19,069 nt of DNA from JAMXLO01 sp035569235 (GCA_035569235.1 DATMND010000050.1:1-19069); one strand, 5' to 3'. Shown: positions 1-6,744, counted from the stretch's first letter. The notes: generated by a model from the letters alone, not told the origin. Made by a program: numbers and translations.

Positions 1-246
1 CATTGTTGTGCCGCGCCAGAACAGTAGGTTGCGGCTCAATTCCAATTGAAACACGGAGTACTGATATTGAAAGTGACTGCGCTTGCGGTCTTCGTCGGGC
101 AGTGCAAAGCATAGGCAGGTCGAGTATATCCACCGTTCGCATAGCTGATGCAGTAGCGCGGTGGTATCACTGTGATGGAACTTGGCCCCCAGCCGGCTGA
201 TCGCTGAGAAATCGCTGCCCTCGATAAAGCAGTTGCCGTCCTTGCC
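1..246 (-). pseudogene. Partial coding fragment of an unnamed family, cut by the window edge
   Basis: An open minus-strand frame of 82 codons runs off the left edge of the window and has no internal start codon. Read from 246 downward it passes NCFIEGSDFSAI, then HHSDTTALLHQLCERW, then FQYQYSVFQLELSRNLLF. This aromatic, ordered pattern looks like real protein, unlike the arginine- and alanine-rich shadow frames around it. It reminds me of proteins often found beside or inside insertion sequences, but I cannot name the family. The likely homologous part starts close to where the plus-strand ISAs1-type remnant begins, so the gene seems to have lost its 5' end to that element. The 3' end lies outside the window. 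The frame and its composition are seen directly; the family resemblance is from memory and weak. Confidence 0.5.
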
Positions 247-251
247 ACCGG

Positions 252-522
252 CTGAACACCGCCTTCGGTCTGCGCTGGAGGCGCGCGCCCGCCCATGCCG
301 CCATCCGCTACATCCTTCAGGGCCTCAATCCACAGGACGTCGAGCGGGCGCTCCGCCGCCACGCCGCCGGTCTGCGGACGATGCTACCGATCCGTTGCGG
401 CGCACCATATCACTGGATGGAAAAACGCTCAGGCGAAGCTTCGACAATTTCACCGACCGCAAAGCGGCCCAATTGCTGCACGCATTCGATACCGAAGCCA
501 GCCTGGTTTTGGCGCACATCGC
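252..522 (+). pseudogene. ISAs1-family transposase remnant, frameshifted
   Basis: Two adjacent plus-strand frames together give the N-terminal half of an ISAs1-type DDE transposase. From 252 to about 380 one frame reads LNTAFGLRWRRAPAHAAIRY and then ILQGLNPQDVERALRRHAAG. From about 395 to 522 another frame reads ISLDGKTLRRSFDNF, TDRKAAQLLHAFDTEA and LVLAHI. The IxxDGKTLR motif, carrying the first catalytic aspartate, and the DRKAAQ..AF segment are family hallmarks. The frame changes between about 380 and 395, and homology stops near 522, so the rest of the catalytic domain and both inverted repeats are missing. Family proteins are roughly 350-400 residues; this keeps about 90. It cannot encode an active transposase. 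Confidence 0.8.
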
Positions 523-543
523 GGGGACGGCCTGGCGCGGGTC

Positions 544-747
544 ATGACCGGCGAGCGCTACCGTCTGCTCCGGCACCTCCACAATCATCCCGAGCCTTCG
601 GTGTCCGCGTTGGCGCGGGCGCTCGGCCGTCAATATCGCCGCGTCCATGCGGATGTTGCCGCGCTGGAGCAGGCCGGACTGCTCGACCGGTCCGGGGGCG
701 AAGTCCGGACGACCGCGGACCGCATCAGCGCCGAGATCAATCTTTGA
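544..747 (+). CDS. Truncated winged-HTH DNA-binding protein (HVO_A0114 / TumA-like)
   Basis: This 67-residue reading frame begins MTGERYRLLRHL and carries a clear helix-turn-helix, SVSALARALGRQYRRVHADV, followed by ALEQAGLLDR and a short beta-type tail ending in SAEINL. The pattern matches the C-terminal half of the HVO_A0114 family of putative DNA-binding proteins, usually about 100-120 residues. In family members the residues before the HTH continue as LLRVLTxERxxLL; here the frame shows GLARVMTGERYRLL, so homology starts near 526, directly after the transposase remnant. I infer that the native N-terminus was lost to the insertion. As I recall, family members often act as antitoxins next to TumE-type toxins, and no toxin is visible. 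The ATG has no good ribosome site, so the fragment may not be expressed. Confidence 0.55.
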   Translation: MTGERYRLLRHLHNHPEPSVSALARALGRQYRRVHADVAALEQAGLLDRSGGEVRTTADRISAEINL

Positions 748-767
748 CCTTGCTGCCGTTCGGATCG

Positions 768-1757
768 CTACCCCTCCTGCACCGTCCGCATCCGCTGCGC
801 GTAAACATTGATCACCAGCGCTACGAGCAGGATCAGGCCGCGGATCAGGATCTTCAGGAAGCTGTCGATGTTGATGTGGTCGAGCCCGTTGTTCAGCACG
901 CCCAGCACGAACAGCCCGATGATCGTGTTGCCGATGCCGCCCTGCCCGCCGAACAGGCTCGTGCCGCCCACCACCACCGCGGAGATGCTGTCGAGCAGGT
1001 AGGTATCGAACTCGTTCTGCTGCGCGCTGCCGAAGTACGCCACCCCGAGCATCCCGGCGACACCCGAGCACACCGCCGAGATGATCATCACCGCCGACAG
1101 GATCGCCCGGACATTGACGCCGGAATATTCCGCCGCCTCGCGGTTGCCGCCGGTCATGTACACGTAGCGGCCGAACCGCGTGTAGGTGAGCACGACATGG
1201 CCCACCAGCAGGAACAGCGCGGCGACGATCACGATCCACGGCACCGGCCCGAGCGAGCGCGAACCCAGCGTCCCGATCAGCGGCGGCACCGCGTAGGCGA
1301 TCTGCCCACGCACCAGCAGCGCGCAGATGCCCGCCGCGATCTGCAGCATCGCAAGTGTCATGATGAAGCTCGGAATGCCGATCCGCGTGAGCCCGAAGGC
1401 GTTCACCGCCCCCAGCGCGAAACATGCCGCGAGCGCGATTAGGATCGCCGCCCAGCCCGGCAGGGGGACATTGGCGATCGTTACACTGGCATCCTGCGCG
1501 GTGAAATACGCCACCACGATGCCCGTCGCGTTGGCGATGCTCGCCACCGACAGGTCGATCTCGGCGCACAGGATCACGAAGGTGAGCCCGACGGCGATGA
1601 TACCGGTCACCGAGATCTGCGTCAGAATGTTCTCGAGGTTGCCGAGCGTCGCGAAGGAGTCACTCGCCGCCCAGAAAAAGCTCACCAGCACAAGCAGCGT
1701 TGCAAAGGGTGCGACGTTGCGAAGCTGCCCGTGCAGCCAGTCCGTCACGCCCCTCAT
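768..1757 (-). CDS. Sugar-type ABC transporter permease (RbsC/BPD_transp_2 family)
   Basis: A 329-residue inner-membrane protein, the usual length for the RbsC/XylH/AraH permease family. After a short cytoplasmic start (MRGVTDWLHGQL) it has a first helix near residues 17-32, then the family segment LENILTQISVTGIIAVGLTF and the conserved VILCAEIDLSVAS around residues 61-73. Later come GNREAAEYSGVNV and VVVGGTSLFGGQGGIGNTII, both typical of this fold. It would form the homodimeric channel served by the double ATPase encoded just upstream. The start ATG overlaps the TGA of that ATPase gene by 4 nt, which indicates translational coupling. It is the last gene of the three-gene operon and ends 20 bp from the convergent HTH fragment. 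The transported substrate cannot be told from the permease. Confidence 0.9.
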   Translation of the reverse strand: MRGVTDWLHGQLRNVAPFATLLVLVSFFWAASDSFATLGNLENILTQISVTGIIAVGLTFVILCAEIDLSVASIANATGIVVAYFTAQDASVTIANVPLPGWAAILIALAACFALGAVNAFGLTRIGIPSFIMTLAMLQIAAGICALLVRGQIAYAVPPLIGTLGSRSLGPVPWIVIVAALFLLVGHVVLTYTRFGRYVYMTGGNREAAEYSGVNVRAILSAVMIISAVCSGVAGMLGVAYFGSAQQNEFDTYLLDSISAVVVGGTSLFGGQGGIGNTIIGLFVLGVLNNGLDHINIDSFLKILIRGLILLVALVINVYAQRMRTVQEG

Positions 1758-3247
1758 GCGGCCGCCAGCAAGCGGTCCTTGCTGACCGGCTCGTCGGCGA
1801 ATTCCCGGACCACGCTGCCTTTCTTCATCACCAGGATGCGGTCGGCGAGCGAGAGCACCGTTTCCGGCTCGGTCGAGACCACCACGATGCCGATGCCCTG
1901 CTCACGCAGTCCGCGCACGATCTGCACCACGTCGTCCTTCGCAGCCACATCCATCCCACGTGTCGGCTCGCTCAGCACCAGCACGCGCGGCAGATGGGTG
2001 AGCCATTTCGCCAGCGCGACCTTCTGCTGATTCCCTCCGGAAAGCGTACCGAGCAGGCGGCCGACGCGCGGCGGGCGGATGCGCAGCCGCTCGACCTGTC
2101 GCTCGGCGATGCCGCGCTCCACTCCCGGGCGCAGCCACAAGCGGTGGATGCGATCCAGGATGGCGATCGTCACGTTCTTGAACACCGGTTCGGCGGCGAA
2201 CAGCATCATCCGGCGGCTTTCCGGCAGGAACGCCATCCCCGCGCGCCGCGCTCGCGACGTGGAAGAAAGCCGCATCGTCCGACCATCGAGCGCGATCCGC
2301 CCCCGCTCCGCCGGCAGCCGGCCGAACAACGTGCGCGCAAGTTCGAGCTGACCTGAACCGAGGAACCCGTAGATCCCCAGCACCTCGCCTTCGCGCACGC
2401 ACAGCGACACATCACGATAGGCTCCCGCGCGGGTCAGCCCGTCCAACTCCAGGACAACGGTCGCATCCGGCCGGCTGTGCAGCGGAATTTCCGAGAGGTA
2501 GCTTTCCTCCAGCCCCTCGTGTCCTGCGCCGATCATGCGGTCGATCACCCAGCGTTTGTCCACGGCGCCGCATGGTTCGGTCGCGACCGCCTGGCCGTTG
2601 CGGAACACGGTGACGCGGTCGCAGATCGCCAACACGTCGTCGAGGAAGTGCGAGATGAACACGATGCTGCGGCCGGCCTCGCGCAGCCGGCGCAACAGCG
2701 CGAACAGCCGCTCGACCTCGGGCGGCGAGAGTGCCGATGTCGGCTCGTCCAGGATGATGATGCGTGCCCCCGAGAACAGCACGCGCGCCAACTCCACAAG
2801 CTGCTGCATCCCAAGCGGCAGCGCGCCCATGTCCGTGCGCGGATCGACATCGATGCCGAGGCTTTGCAGATGTTCGGCGGCGCCGTTCCGCATCGCCCGC
2901 CAGGCGATCAGGCCGAGCCGATTGACCGGCTGCGTGCCGAGGTGAACGTTTTCCGCCACTGATAGGTCGCGTACGGCGGACAGTTCCTGATGCACCATGC
3001 CGATCCCAGCCGCCCGCGCTTCCCGCGGCGAGGCAAAACGCGCGTGCCGCCCATTCAGGCGCATCTCACCCTGATAGTCGGGATGCACGCCGGCGATGAT
3101 CTTCATCAGTGTTGATTTGCCCGCGCCGTTCTCGCCGACCAATCCGTGGATCTCGCCGGGCGTCAGTGAGAAATCCACGGCAAGCAGCGCCGATACGCCA
3201 CCGAACGCCTTGGTGATCCCGGAAAGCTCCAGCAGGGGCGGCGTCAC
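1754..3247 (-). CDS. Sugar-type ABC transporter ATP-binding protein, two NBDs (RbsA/MglA type)
   Basis: A 497-residue protein with two tandem nucleotide-binding domains, the standard RbsA/MglA layout. Domain 1 has Walker A GENGAGKST at 38-46, a degenerate signature LPLGMQQ at 143-149 and Walker B IIILDEPTSAL at about 163-173. Domain 2 has the degenerate P-loop region GFLGSGQLEL near 294, normal for the family, an intact signature LSGGNQQ at 402-408 and RVLVLSEPTRGMD at 421-433. In the last motif a serine (S426) replaces the aspartate normally found before the catalytic glutamate, which is unusual. The start is GTG, 7 nt after the binding-protein stop, with no strong ribosome site, so translation probably depends on the gene before it. 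Cytoplasmic; energises the permease. Confidence 0.92.
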   Translation of the reverse strand: MTPPLLELSGITKAFGGVSALLAVDFSLTPGEIHGLVGENGAGKSTLMKIIAGVHPDYQGEMRLNGRHARFASPREARAAGIGMVHQELSAVRDLSVAENVHLGTQPVNRLGLIAWRAMRNGAAEHLQSLGIDVDPRTDMGALPLGMQQLVELARVLFSGARIIILDEPTSALSPPEVERLFALLRRLREAGRSIVFISHFLDDVLAICDRVTVFRNGQAVATEPCGAVDKRWVIDRMIGAGHEGLEESYLSEIPLHSRPDATVVLELDGLTRAGAYRDVSLCVREGEVLGIYGFLGSGQLELARTLFGRLPAERGRIALDGRTMRLSSTSRARRAGMAFLPESRRMMLFAAEPVFKNVTIAILDRIHRLWLRPGVERGIAERQVERLRIRPPRVGRLLGTLSGGNQQKVALAKWLTHLPRVLVLSEPTRGMDVAAKDDVVQIVRGLREQGIGIVVVSTEPETVLSLADRILVMKKGSVVREFADEPVSKDRLLAAA

Positions 3248-3254
3248 GAACGGG

Positions 3255-4265
3255 TCAGATCAGGAAGTGTGTCTCCATCCACATCATTCCGGGTGCGTTC
3301 GCCTTGGTGACGACCGGACCATCGGTGACGATGTTCTTCGGAATGCCGCCCGCACCGGTCTTTTCGCCCGCGACCACCGCCGCGACGCCGGCAACGATCG
3401 CGCCGCCGTGGATGCGGCAGGACGGGTTCCGCACCGTGGCGTGCATTCGTCCGTCGGTCACCGCGGCAAGCGCGGGCGGCATGGCGTCGCACCCGCCGAT
3501 CAGAATCTCGGTGCGGCCATGCGTCTTCATTACGTTGTATGCGGCGAGCGCCATGTCGTCGTTGTGGAAGTAGGCGGCGCTGATCTTCGGGTACTTGGTC
3601 AGCAGCGTCTCCCAGATTCGCGCCACCTTGGTCACGTCCCAGTCCGCGGGCTGGGTGTCCAGCACCTGGATCTTCGGGTACTTCTTGATGACGGATTCAA
3701 ACCCGCGGGCGCGGCCCTGGGCGCCGGTGTGACCGAGGGCGCCCTGGGTCATGATCATCGTCCCCTCGCCGTTGATCGCATCGACCAGCGACTGCGTGAC
3801 GGACGCGCCCATGAACTCGTTGTCGGGTGCCAGGAAGCTGTGCACGTTGATCGTATCGAGCGGCGCGATCAGCGTGTCCATGTCGATGACCGGCATGCCG
3901 CTCTCGATCATCTTGTTCACCGGCGCCGTCAGCGTGCCGATGCCAAAGGCCTGAATGGCGGCGAAATCCCACTTCTGCGAGGCCATGTTGTCGATCGCCG
4001 CGCGCTGCTTCTGCGCGGCAAGCTCGCCGTCGAACCAGGTTACATCCACGTTGAAGAGCTTGCCCCAGTATTCGGCTGCCTGTTTTCCCTGCGCGCACCA
4101 CGTCGCCTGCAGGCCGGCATTGGAAAAGGCAGCCTTCAGCGGCTTGTCGGAGCGGCCCGCCACCTTGGCCACCTCCTGCGCCAGCGCCGGGTTTATGCCG
4201 AACGCTGCCAGCGCAGCGGCGGCGCCGGTCAGCGAGCCCTGCAGGAATTGTCTGCGCTTCGTCAT
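3255..4265 (-). CDS. Periplasmic substrate-binding protein of the sugar-type ABC importer, TAT signal
   Basis: A 336-residue protein of the RbsB-like Peripl_BP_4 class and the first gene of the importer operon. I chose the ATG at 4265 because GGGAGGA lies a few bases upstream and the protein then starts with a twin-arginine signal, MTKRRQFLQGSLTG, with a hydrophobic stretch ending near NPALAQ. A longer in-frame start upstream would add residues with no signal-peptide character. The mature part shows the alternating Rossmann-like pattern of the family: KAAFSNAGLQATWCAQGKQ, FDGELAAQKQRAAIDNMA, IQAFGIGTLTAPVNKMIESG and later AAYFHNDDMALAAYNVMK. TAT export suggests it folds, possibly with a cofactor or quickly, before crossing the membrane. 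Ligand unknown; a sugar, polyol or similar small molecule is the family expectation. Confidence 0.9.
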   Translation of the reverse strand: MTKRRQFLQGSLTGAAAALAAFGINPALAQEVAKVAGRSDKPLKAAFSNAGLQATWCAQGKQAAEYWGKLFNVDVTWFDGELAAQKQRAAIDNMASQKWDFAAIQAFGIGTLTAPVNKMIESGMPVIDMDTLIAPLDTINVHSFLAPDNEFMGASVTQSLVDAINGEGTMIMTQGALGHTGAQGRARGFESVIKKYPKIQVLDTQPADWDVTKVARIWETLLTKYPKISAAYFHNDDMALAAYNVMKTHGRTEILIGGCDAMPPALAAVTDGRMHATVRNPSCRIHGGAIVAGVAAVVAGEKTGAGGIPKNIVTDGPVVTKANAPGMMWMETHFLI

Positions 4266-4282
4266 GGCCGTCCTCCCGCTTA

Positions 4283-4293
4283 TGGTTGAACCA
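4283..4293. promoter_or_regulatory. Small palindrome in the leader of the sugar-type ABC operon
   Basis: TGGTTGAACCA is a perfect 11-bp palindrome centred on 4288, about 18 bp upstream of the binding-protein ATG and just before its ribosome site. Its position would suit an operator. No regulator gene for the importer is visible nearby, so the role is a guess. Confidence 0.25.
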
Positions 4294-4386
4294 AGCTTAG
4301 TACGGCGGTAAGTCGCGAGGCAACCGCCGGGCACCCGTTGATCAGGGGCCGTCGCACGCGCCGGCATGACGACGTTATTGCGATGG

Positions 4387-4818
4387 TCACCGACCGTTCA
4401 GTGCCGAGACGATCAGGTCGATCCCCTGTACGTGCCAGCGCTGCACGGCCTTGTGGTCGGCGCCGAGCGCGGTCGCAAGACGGCGCCACGGATAAAGGTG
4501 CCGCTCGGTAATCGGATGCACCAGGCTGCGGGCTCCGACGATACGTCGCAGCACATACCGGTCGATCGGGATCAGCGGAATCCACGACATCGCCTCGTCC
4601 ATACGGGTGATCCGCGCAGCCGATGGAACGGGCGGACGGATGCGGTTGGTGGCCCAACCGTAGCTCTCGATGGCGGTTCGGACGATTTCGAGTGACGAAC
4701 CACGAAGCCTGGTTGACCAGCCGGTGCCAGGGAGAGCCAGCAGGGCGGCGCCGGCTTCCTCCAGCCGATAGATCACCAGTTCCGCGTCGAACAGGCGTAC
4801 ATCATCGGCGGTGCTCAT
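4387..4818 (-). CDS. DUF6362-like protein, partner of the GcrA-like HTH gene
   Basis: A 143-residue protein starting MSTADDVRLFDAELVIYRL. It resembles the DUF6362 family found in alphaproteobacterial phages and islands: an N-terminal LEEAGAALLALP helix, EIVRTAIESYGWATNRIRPP, then PSAARITRMDEAMSWIPLI at about residues 70-90, and a C-terminal helix-turn-helix-like part, PWRRLATALGADHKAVQRWH, near residues 112-131. The last segment suggests DNA binding. The ATG at 4818 overlaps the TGA of the HTH gene upstream by 4 nt, so the two are made together. Longer in-frame starts upstream run through the neighbouring gene in another frame and look like shadow sequence. No enzymatic motif is visible. The function is unknown; phage-type transcription control or a terminase-like accessory role are possibilities only. 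Confidence 0.72.
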   Translation of the reverse strand: MSTADDVRLFDAELVIYRLEEAGAALLALPGTGWSTRLRGSSLEIVRTAIESYGWATNRIRPPVPSAARITRMDEAMSWIPLIPIDRYVLRRIVGARSLVHPITERHLYPWRRLATALGADHKAVQRWHVQGIDLIVSALNGR

Positions 4819-5126
4819 CGAGGATGCCTTCGGTGATCGGCGGGGAAGGCCGGCAGTCCGTAGGGAACGTTTTCCAGCACCGTCCCCGCGGTGATCACCC
4901 TCCAGCTTCGCGGGTGCCCTGCCCGCAGCGGATCGCGAGCAGGGTCTTCGGGTGGTGGGAGGATCTCGTGCGGCGGGCGCTCCGCCCCGATCCGGTGGCC
5001 GCGCTCTATGACCGTCCAACGGGTAATTCCGAGGGTGGCGGCGATGGTATCCCAGGAAGCCCCTTCGATGCGCAGCCGCCTGATCTGCGTGTCCTGCGCA
5101 TCGGTCCAGACGTGCTTCCTGGGCAT
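4815..5126 (-). CDS. GcrA-like helix-turn-helix protein
   Basis: A 103-residue protein starting MPRKHVWTDAQDTQIRRL. The first 45 residues form a Myb/GcrA-like helix-turn-helix, WTDAQDTQIRRLRIEGASWD followed by TIAATLGITRWTVIERGHRI, like the N-terminal domain of the cell-cycle regulator GcrA. The rest differs from GcrA: a proline-rich linker (HEILPPPEDPARDPL) and a C-terminal RAGHPRSWRVITAGTVLENV block, which I recall from small phage and island proteins of alphaproteobacteria. I chose the start at 5126 because GGAGGT sits 4 nt upstream; an upstream ATG at 5174 would lie inside the repeat region. It is probably a sequence-specific DNA-binding protein rather than the essential GcrA. It overlaps the DUF6362-like gene and diverges from the XRE gene. 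Confidence 0.75.
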   Translation of the reverse strand: MPRKHVWTDAQDTQIRRLRIEGASWDTIAATLGITRWTVIERGHRIGAERPPHEILPPPEDPARDPLRAGHPRSWRVITAGTVLENVPYGLPAFPADHRRHPR

Positions 5127-5161
5127 GGCCACCTCCCGAACAGGACAGCAACTAGGGTAAT

Positions 5162-5196
5162 TATAATAACTCATAATGTCAACTATAATAACTCAT
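5162..5196. promoter_or_regulatory. Two 13-bp direct repeats in an AT-rich divergent spacer (candidate operator)
   Basis: TATAATAACTCAT occurs exactly at 5162-5174 and again at 5184-5196, a period of 22 bp or about two helical turns. Both copies lie in an AT-rich patch within a GC-rich region, between the minus-strand HTH/DUF6362 pair and the plus-strand XRE gene. Each copy contains TATAAT in the plus direction, and a TTGACA on the minus strand lies between them. A pair of same-face sites over the promoter fits autoregulation by the XRE or GcrA-like protein. The repeats are seen directly; the operator role is inferred. Confidence 0.6.
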
Positions 5197-5307
5197 TGCG
5201 CCACATCGCCTCGATCGGGCAGGGAAAGGCCGTAAATCGCGCTACGCCGGTCCCGCGTGTTGCGCCGCGAACTGGCCTTGTTAGGCAAACTCACGTAGTC
5301 TGCGCGG

Positions 5308-5643
5308 ATGAGCAATCCTCGAGACATCGGCACACGCATCCGGACCGCCCGCGAGGAGCAAGGCTGGACGCAGGATCAGTTGGCAGAGGCGGTTGGCGTG
5401 TCGCGCAGCGCCGTGGCCCAATGGGAGACCGGGCGGGCGGGCCAGGTGACGACCAACCTCACCCGCGTCGCTTCCGCACTGGGTGTGGGCGTCGAATATC
5501 TGATGAACGGGCGCGCCAAGTTCGCATCGGCCCAGGTCGGCAGCGGCGATGAACTCGCGATACTGCGGCTGTATCGCGAATGCGTGCCGGAAGACCGCCA
5601 GCTGCTGTTGCGAACGGCCCGCCGACTGGCTCGCAGGCGTTAG
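5308..5643 (+). CDS. XRE-family transcriptional regulator
   Basis: A 111-residue protein with a Cro/C1-type HTH at about residues 7-67: IGTRIRTAREEQGWTQDQLA, then EAVGVSRSAVAQWETG, LTRVASALGVGVEYLMNG. The remaining 40 residues (ELAILRLYRECVPEDRQLLL and an arginine-rich end) form a short helical tail, as in phage-type repressors and antitoxin-like regulators. There is no ligand-binding or peptidase domain. It diverges from the GcrA-like/DUF6362 pair across a spacer with two 13-bp direct repeats and is the obvious candidate to bind them. No strong ribosome site precedes the ATG; only a weak purine run is present. Downstream lies a large palindrome that could end its transcript. Confidence 0.88.
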   Translation: MSNPRDIGTRIRTAREEQGWTQDQLAEAVGVSRSAVAQWETGRAGQVTTNLTRVASALGVGVEYLMNGRAKFASAQVGSGDELAILRLYRECVPEDRQLLLRTARRLARRR

Positions 5644-5657
5644 GACCCGAGCGATCC

Positions 5658-5744
5658 CTGTCGTCATCCCCGCGAAAGCAGGGACCTTGGCGCGCGGCAC
5701 GGTACTGTTTGCCTGGGTCCCCGCTTTCGCGGGGATGACGACAG
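5658..5744. repeat. Large REP-like palindrome, possible bidirectional terminator
   Basis: Two 29-bp arms, 5658-5686 and 5716-5744, are inverted copies of each other with one mismatch, around a 29-nt centre. The core CATCCCCGCGAAAGC is of a type I know as a common dispersed intergenic palindrome in alphaproteobacteria. It fills the gap between two convergent genes (XRE and the phosphate acyltransferase), where it could stop transcription from both sides. There is no T-tract, so Rho-independent termination is uncertain. Confidence 0.8.
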
Positions 5745-5755
5745 AGGGGTGGCGG

Positions 5756-6730
5756 TCAGCGAATCGACCCGGCGGCACTTTGCCTGCGCATCTCCGCAAC
5801 CAGCGAGGCAAGTGCGCAGGAGGCAAGGCGCGCCATCAGCGTGTCTGCCCGGCTGGTCAGAATGATCGGCACGCGGGCGCCGAGGACGATGCCGGCGCTG
5901 TCGGCGCCGCCCAGGAAGGACAGGCTCTTGGCCAGCATGTTCCCGGCCTCGAGGTCCGGCACCAACAGCACGTTGGCCCTGCCCGCGACGGCCGAGACGA
6001 TATGTTTGATCGAGGCGGCCTCGGGGCTGATGGCATTGTCGAGAGCCAGCGGGCCATCCAGTACTGCGCCGCTGATCTGACCGCGATCCGCCATCTTGCA
6101 CAGGGCCGCCGCCTCTATCGTTGACGGCACCTTCGGATTGACAGTTTCCATCGCCGACAGGATCGCCACACGGACCTCGGGGAAACCCGCGGCATGGGCG
6201 AGATCGATCGCGTTCTGCACGATGTCGATCTTATCCCCCAGCGTCGGTGCGATGTTCACCGCGGCATCGGTGATGATCAGCGGATCCTCGTGGCCAGGCA
6301 CATCCATCATGAAGCAATGGCTGAGCCGTCGTTCGGTGCGGATTCCGGTATCGCGGGCGACGACGGCACACATTAACTCATCGGTGTGCAGGCTACCCTT
6401 CATCAGGGCTCCGGCCTTTCCCTCCCGCACCAGCGCCACAGCCTTGGCGGCCGAGTCATGGCTGTGTATGGCCTCCACGATGGGCAGGCCCGTGATGTCG
6501 ATGTTGAAACGCGCGGCGATATCGTGGATCCGCGCCGGCGGACCGACCAGGATAGGCTCGATCAGGCGCAGTTTATGCGCTTCCACCGCACCTTCGAGTG
6601 AGACCTCGTCGCACGGATGCGCAACCGCGGTCGTTACCGGGGGCAGCTTCTGCGCCGATACGATCAGGTGCAGATACTTGTCGTGTGGCCGCGGGTGCAC
6701 GAGCGGAGAGCGGCCGGTCTGGTTTTCCAT
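5756..6730 (-). CDS. Phosphate acetyl/butyryltransferase (PTA_PTB family)
   Basis: A 324-residue protein of the PTA_PTB family, the normal size for a stand-alone catalytic domain. It would swap an acyl group between coenzyme A and phosphate (acetyl-CoA or butyryl-CoA to acyl phosphate) in the cytoplasm. Supporting segments are AVAHPCDEVSLEGAVEAHKL near residue 35, EPILVGPPARI, KAGALMKGSLHTDELMCAVV, DAAVNIAPTLGDKIDIVQNA and NVLLVPDLEAGNMLAKSLSF. The product end lies near SAGIVLGARVPIILTSRADT. Acetate kinase, its usual partner, is not adjacent. The first ATG fits the conserved N-terminus with about 20 extra residues. There is no ribosome site; a TATAAT sits 8 nt before the ATG, so the mRNA may be leaderless. 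Acetyl versus butyryl preference cannot be told from the sequence. Confidence 0.87.
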   Translation of the reverse strand: MENQTGRSPLVHPRPHDKYLHLIVSAQKLPPVTTAVAHPCDEVSLEGAVEAHKLRLIEPILVGPPARIHDIAARFNIDITGLPIVEAIHSHDSAAKAVALVREGKAGALMKGSLHTDELMCAVVARDTGIRTERRLSHCFMMDVPGHEDPLIITDAAVNIAPTLGDKIDIVQNAIDLAHAAGFPEVRVAILSAMETVNPKVPSTIEAAALCKMADRGQISGAVLDGPLALDNAISPEAASIKHIVSAVAGRANVLLVPDLEAGNMLAKSLSFLGGADSAGIVLGARVPIILTSRADTLMARLASCALASLVAEMRRQSAAGSIR

Positions 6731-6738
6731 GGGGAGGA

Positions 6739-6744
6739 ATTATA
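6739..6744 (-). promoter_or_regulatory. -10 element for the phosphate acyltransferase gene (leaderless start)
   Basis: A perfect TATAAT on the minus strand ends 8 nt before the ATG at 6730. Transcription would begin at or next to the A of the start codon. The intervening bases are pyrimidine-rich and contain no Shine-Dalgarno. No good -35 is visible at 16-19 bp. Confidence 0.5.

Noticed and set aside
325..1569. Minus-strand open frame of 414 codons over the permease gene
   Set aside because: Frame-shifted shadow of the permease, arginine- and glycine-rich, without membrane segments.
4815..5126. GcrA-like gene considered as the essential cell-cycle regulator GcrA
   Set aside because: It is about 100 residues rather than about 170, and its C-terminal half lacks the GcrA sigma-interacting domain pattern.
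5162..5196. Direct repeats considered as plasmid iterons or attachment sites
   Set aside because: Only two copies, no replication or integrase gene nearby; the divergent promoter position fits an operator better.
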